Assembly: GCA_019918135.1 (NCBI GenBank)
Contig: WBZZ01006243.1
Coordinates: 42,501-70,000 of the forward strand
Direction of reading: 5' to 3'
Origin: Paulinella micropora
Taxonomy: Eukaryota > Cercozoa > Imbricatea > Euglyphida > Paulinellidae
Length of the DNA stretch: 27,500 bases
A program made the translations under genes and the position numbers. Of the stretch, positions 24,645-27,500 are shown piece by piece (the first letter of the stretch is position 1; every line of letters starts with the position of its first letter). A model generated the notes under the pieces. It made no database searches. It was not told the origin of the DNA and saw nothing but the letters and a program-made list of their open reading frames with translations.

Positions 24645-25133
24645 TTAGAACTTGAGAAAAATTTTAGATGTATCATTGTTTACTTTTTTCGCTTTCTCGG
24701 GTTGCTGATTGTAAACATTAACTGCTATGTTTGATTTCTTACCTTTATCCTTCTTAAGCTTAGGCTCTTCCTCTTCTTCTTCCTCGCTTTCGCTTTCGTC
24801 ATCGCTTTCTTCTTCCACTTTCTTTTTTACCACTTTCTTCGCCTTCTTCTGTTTAGTCTTAAGTTTCATACCCGCAACACGTCGGGGGACAATATCAACA
24901 AAGTCATGTTCAACCTCTTCATCCGAGCTGCTCTCCTCAATCGGCTCGCAATCTCTGCCATCTATCATATCCCTCACCAACTGCTTTTTAGACACGTGGT
25001 CTATCCGCTGTTCCGCCGTCATTTTTTTTACATTCTTAGCATCTTTCTCCACAAGTAGTGCCCTCGCCCTCTCAATCTTTCTCTGCTTAGCCTGTTTCTT
25101 CTTTGCATCCCAACCCTTTTCAAGATTCTTCAT
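24645..25133 (-). CDS. Acidic Ser/Glu-rich protein with conserved -FLKF end (second element)
   Basis: A 162-aa homologue of the 19340-19858 protein: basic helical N-terminus (KKKQAKQRKIERARALL), a DFVDI box like DFTDI, a Lys-rich patch (KAKKVVKKKVEEES), a Glu run, then KKDKGKKS, VNVYNQQ, KKVNND and final FLKF. The frame is open although neighbouring genes of this fragment are broken. As in the complete element it sits next to, and diverges from, the fibre start. Confidence 0.7.
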   Translation of the reverse strand: MKNLEKGWDAKKKQAKQRKIERARALLVEKDAKNVKKMTAEQRIDHVSKKQLVRDMIDGRDCEPIEESSSDEEVEHDFVDIVPRRVAGMKLKTKQKKAKKVVKKKVEEESDDESESEEEEEEEPKLKKDKGKKSNIAVNVYNQQPEKAKKVNNDTSKIFLKF

Positions 25134-25197
25134 CGCGACCTCTCTATTATCTCTCTGCCTTTTATGACTTGATTATATTAATTTAACAAATATAATA

Positions 25198-25234
25198 GCA
25201 GAGACTCCGCCTCCGCACCTCCGGTTTTGGTGAA
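25198..25234. repeat. Second-element intergenic module, copy 2
   Basis: Nearly identical to 24596-24634 (core CGCCTCCGCACCTCC then GGTTTTGGTGAA). It ends at the first base of the ATG of the fibre fragment. Like modules A/B in the complete element, this is a repeated non-coding unit placed at gene starts. Confidence 0.75.
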
Positions 25235-25378
25235 TGAGTTAATTCAAAAGTTTATTAGGCCTTAATGAGCTGGCTGTTGATAGTCTAAATATACTTAACT
25301 TAGCACACTAATATTATCGGATTAAACATAGACAGAGTACCAGAAGATGCTGACCCTGTAAATCTTTATTACACTGAC
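25234..25378 (+). pseudogene. 5' fragment of a fibre gene (second element)
   Basis: From ATG 25234 the frame matches the fibre N-terminus but its third codon is TAA. KSLLGLNELAVDSLNILNL is identical to the complete element's fibre. A 1-nt slip follows, and the next frame continues GLNIDRVPED and NLYYTD. At about 25378 similarity ends abruptly at CTACTACTA and a host microsatellite, so the rest of this element was lost or lies elsewhere. Orientation is opposite to the complete element. Confidence 0.85.
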
Positions 25379-25433
25379 GGCCTACTACTACTACTATTTT
25401 TATTTTAAGTATTTACTTTTTATTTATTCACAA

Positions 25434-25466
<33 letters not shown>

Positions 25467-25667
25467 CACATACAGACATACGATAACTACATGCTACTAC
25501 TACTACTGCCGGAGAGTACTGGGCTGAAATTACAAATTTCTTCCTCGGTAAAATTTCGTGCCAATGCTCTTCTTGCGATCCTGGAAGCTTCGTTACTTGT
25601 TTTTTCAATTCTGCCCAGTGTCCAGAGGGACCAGGCGGAGTGGAAGAACCACTCAAACTGGTTGCAC

Positions 25668-25669
<2 letters not shown>
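25379..25669. other. Host DNA at the second element's breakpoint; includes short ACAT tract
   Basis: (CTA)n, then AT-rich DNA, then (ACAT)n at about 25433-25480, then unique sequence. A minus-strand frame (25487-25669, with NEASRIARRALARNF) could be part of a host exon, but nothing confirms it. Confidence 0.4.

Positions 25670-25704
<35 letters not shown>
25670..25704. repeat. Run of 35 T
   Basis: An uninterrupted T tract (A tract on the minus strand). It could be a very long pyrimidine tract before an exon, or the A tail of a retroposed copy on the minus strand. Confidence 0.9.
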
Positions 25705-27500
25705 CATTTTGCAAGTGTGGAGGAGAAACGAGCCGACGACCTGAAGTCTACTTGGTTCGACAACTTCGCGACCAGCTTGAAGTTTCGGAACTTCGGAGTG
25801 CCGAACGTTGGGAGTGGCCCCTACAACAACGGCGTCTGGACTGTCTTCGGAATTTTGAAATCTCAGCGCCAGAACCCTCCCAGCATGATGCTTCGCCCGG
25901 GCCAGGTCGATGCTTTTCCAGAGGATTTGTTTGACGACGCGGTCGTTGCCTTGACCCAAGCTAACATGAGAGAGCTTCAAGCCAACAACGTAGATTTCAA
26001 ACGATTTTTTGATGATTCTGTCTCCAAGCAGTGCACCAGGATTCCGCTTCGTTTGCCCACGGACTTGTCAGTCGACACCCGGCCCGGCAATGAACCAGTT
26101 GTTTTCAAAGGTCTGAGAATGGAGGACCAGAACATTGCGTCGAACGACGCCCTCATCAAACTTCTCGAGAAACTTGATTTACTGCATCGCCGTTCGGATG
26201 TTTGGCGTTTCCAGCTTTTGCTGTAGATTCTAACATTTACAAGCGGATTTACAAGGTAGTAATTCTGTGCATGCATTCGAAAATATGATATATTTTTTTA
26301 ATTGATGTCACAGGCTTTGTACGATCGAAGCAGGGGTTTGTCGCACTTGAAGTCCTGGATGTGTGTCTTCTTGGGCCATTGGCATGTTCACAAGTTCCTT
26401 TGTGTCTTGATTTTGCGTGAGTTTAAGCGCCAGGTTTTTGGGCCCCTTTGGCATGAGCTTTTTCCTTCCAAAAGGTTCAGGATCAAACCTAGACTCAAGA
26501 CGATGTCGGCGATCATGGCCTACGTTCGCCTTGCTTACCCCTACGTTCAAGCTGGCCTGCTCGACAATTTCCAGTTCAATCAAGAGCTCTCCCCTGCGCA
26601 GAGGGCCAACCTCAGAGGTTGCTGGTTTTGTTTGAGTGGTTCATGCCAGTGGTCAGCCAGCCATGTTTGTGAGGTTTGAAAATATGTCATATTTTTCTTC
26701 TTTGTGTTTCAGGCCCAAGATCTCGGCTGCGTGATCAGGGAGAACATGTCTGATCAGATTTTTGCTTACTTGCATCGCACCCTCCATGTCCTTCTTCACT
26801 TCAGAGCTAACGAGTACTCGCACGTTTTGTGCCTGCACCTTCTCACCCTCAACTACTGGAGGTGCCACCAGCATCCGGCGTGGAGGGCTTTTTGTCACGA
26901 CCCACGGATCTTTTCTGAAGAGCGTTGCGAAGCAAACCTCAGCACTGTAGCGAGGCACTCTCTCACAGACCCCATGCGATTCGACGTCAAGCACGTCGAG
27001 CAGACCCTGTTGCTGGTAACTCACAGTCGAGGCAATGTTGCGCCTCCTTCTGAGTCCCAAGGCCAAAAGATCGACCCTCGCGGTGAGGAAGTCACGATTG
27101 CTTACAACTTCTTGTCCAATCTGATCGAGGACATTGTTCATGACCGTGCGAGAAATGTACCCAGCCGGGGGAGCCCTTGACTGGGATTCGAAAGAATACA
27201 TTAAACAAAGACTTGTTGCCTTCGATCTAAAGGTCGAGGTCATGGATGATGTGTTGCCGAAGTTTGCCCAAAACGTGGATCGGTGTCGTCGACTCACTGT
27301 TTCGGACTGGCTTATGACTGTTCGTGCCGCAATTGAACACGGAATCGTTGACGATCCAGACGAAAGCGTTGATTTGGCCCGTGTGGAGTCAGGTCTGACA
27401 AGTCTCAGTAGTGCATCGTCCTCCATGTCATCTGGGGATGGACCGCCTGATGGCAAGGCACATCCGTCCCAGAACCGCATTTGCCTCGCCCTCGCCGAAG
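25705..27500 (+). pseudogene. Host gene of unknown function, spliced and apparently interrupted, cut by window edge
   Basis: GC-richer plus-strand coding segments. The first (to about 26255) carries RPGQVDAFPEDLFDDAV and RMEDQNIASNDALIKLLEKL. An intron is probable at 26256-26313 (GTAGTA...CACAG). The second segment (26314 to about 26650-26673) carries FLGHWHVHKFLCVL and a second intron ends at 26712 (TTTCAG). The third has YLHRTLHVLLHF and TLNYWRCHQHP, then WDSKEYIKQRL to the edge. Frames do not join cleanly: 1-nt slips are needed near the T4 run at ~26215, near 26611 and at the G5 run near 27165. The WHVHK region vaguely resembles repeated transposon-linked families. It is either a decayed repeat copy or poorly resolved sequence. 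Confidence 0.5.

Noticed and set aside
24727..25167. Plus-strand 146-codon Ser/Phe-rich frame
   Set aside because: Antisense shadow of the 24645-25133 gene.
26653..27480. Minus-strand 275-codon frame at the right edge
   Set aside because: It is Arg/Ser-rich and antisense to the better-supported plus-strand host exons, which have splice-like borders and more protein-like composition.

Overview
The window holds a nearly complete Polinton/Maverick-type element (integrated virus-like transposon) of 21,195 bp at 1694-22888, inserted in a eukaryotic genome. It is bounded by 162-bp terminal inverted repeats (TIRs; about 158/162 identical by eye) and by a perfect 6-bp target-site duplication (GCCAGG at 1688-1693 and 22889-22894). 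Gene content is diagnostic: protein-primed family B DNA polymerase, RVE-type integrase, FtsK/HerA-type packaging ATPase, adenain-like cysteine protease, double-jelly-roll major capsid protein and penton-like minor capsid protein. A large tail-fibre-like protein with a C-terminal S74 chaperone, two GIY-YIG nucleases and several small virion or accessory candidates are added.

The flanks look eukaryotic: a long 4-/5-mer microsatellite on the left (175-780), a second short one at 25433-25480, a 35-nt T run, and on the right a more GC-rich, interrupted gene with short GT-AG introns. The species cannot be named from the sequence.

Layout. 1-1687: host flank with microsatellite and GC-rich inverted repeats. 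1694-1855: left TIR. 1882-6567: plus-strand replication/early side (HIRAN protein, small basic ORF, polymerase, two small proteins). 6603-13995: minus-strand virion block (structural protein, MCP, penton, GIY-YIG, protease, coiled-coil protein, basic protein, ATPase). 14178-15480: small proteins and a second GIY-YIG. 15482-19171: membrane protein and fibre on the minus strand. 19340-22540: acidic protein, small conserved viral protein, integrase and two cargo genes without the element's usual start-proximal signal. 22727-22888: right TIR. 22895-23389: gene-free flank. 23390-25378: fragment of a second, different, inverted Polinton (integrase, zinc-finger protein, acidic protein, first codons of a fibre). 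25379-27500: host.

How it fits together: integrase and TIRs insert the element; polymerase, probably with a terminal protein, would copy it from its ends; MCP, penton, protease and ATPase would build and fill a capsid; the fibre would recognise the host. The polymerase reading frame carries three in-frame stops, so this copy is probably not autonomous, while MCP, ATPase, integrase and the 1116-codon fibre are open. Several other genes are broken by 1-nt slips, mostly in homopolymer runs, and this also occurs in the host gene, so some breaks may be sequencing errors. Most core genes carry a TATATA-like motif a few bases before the ATG. ATPase and fibre share a duplicated composite hairpin module directly upstream of their starts.
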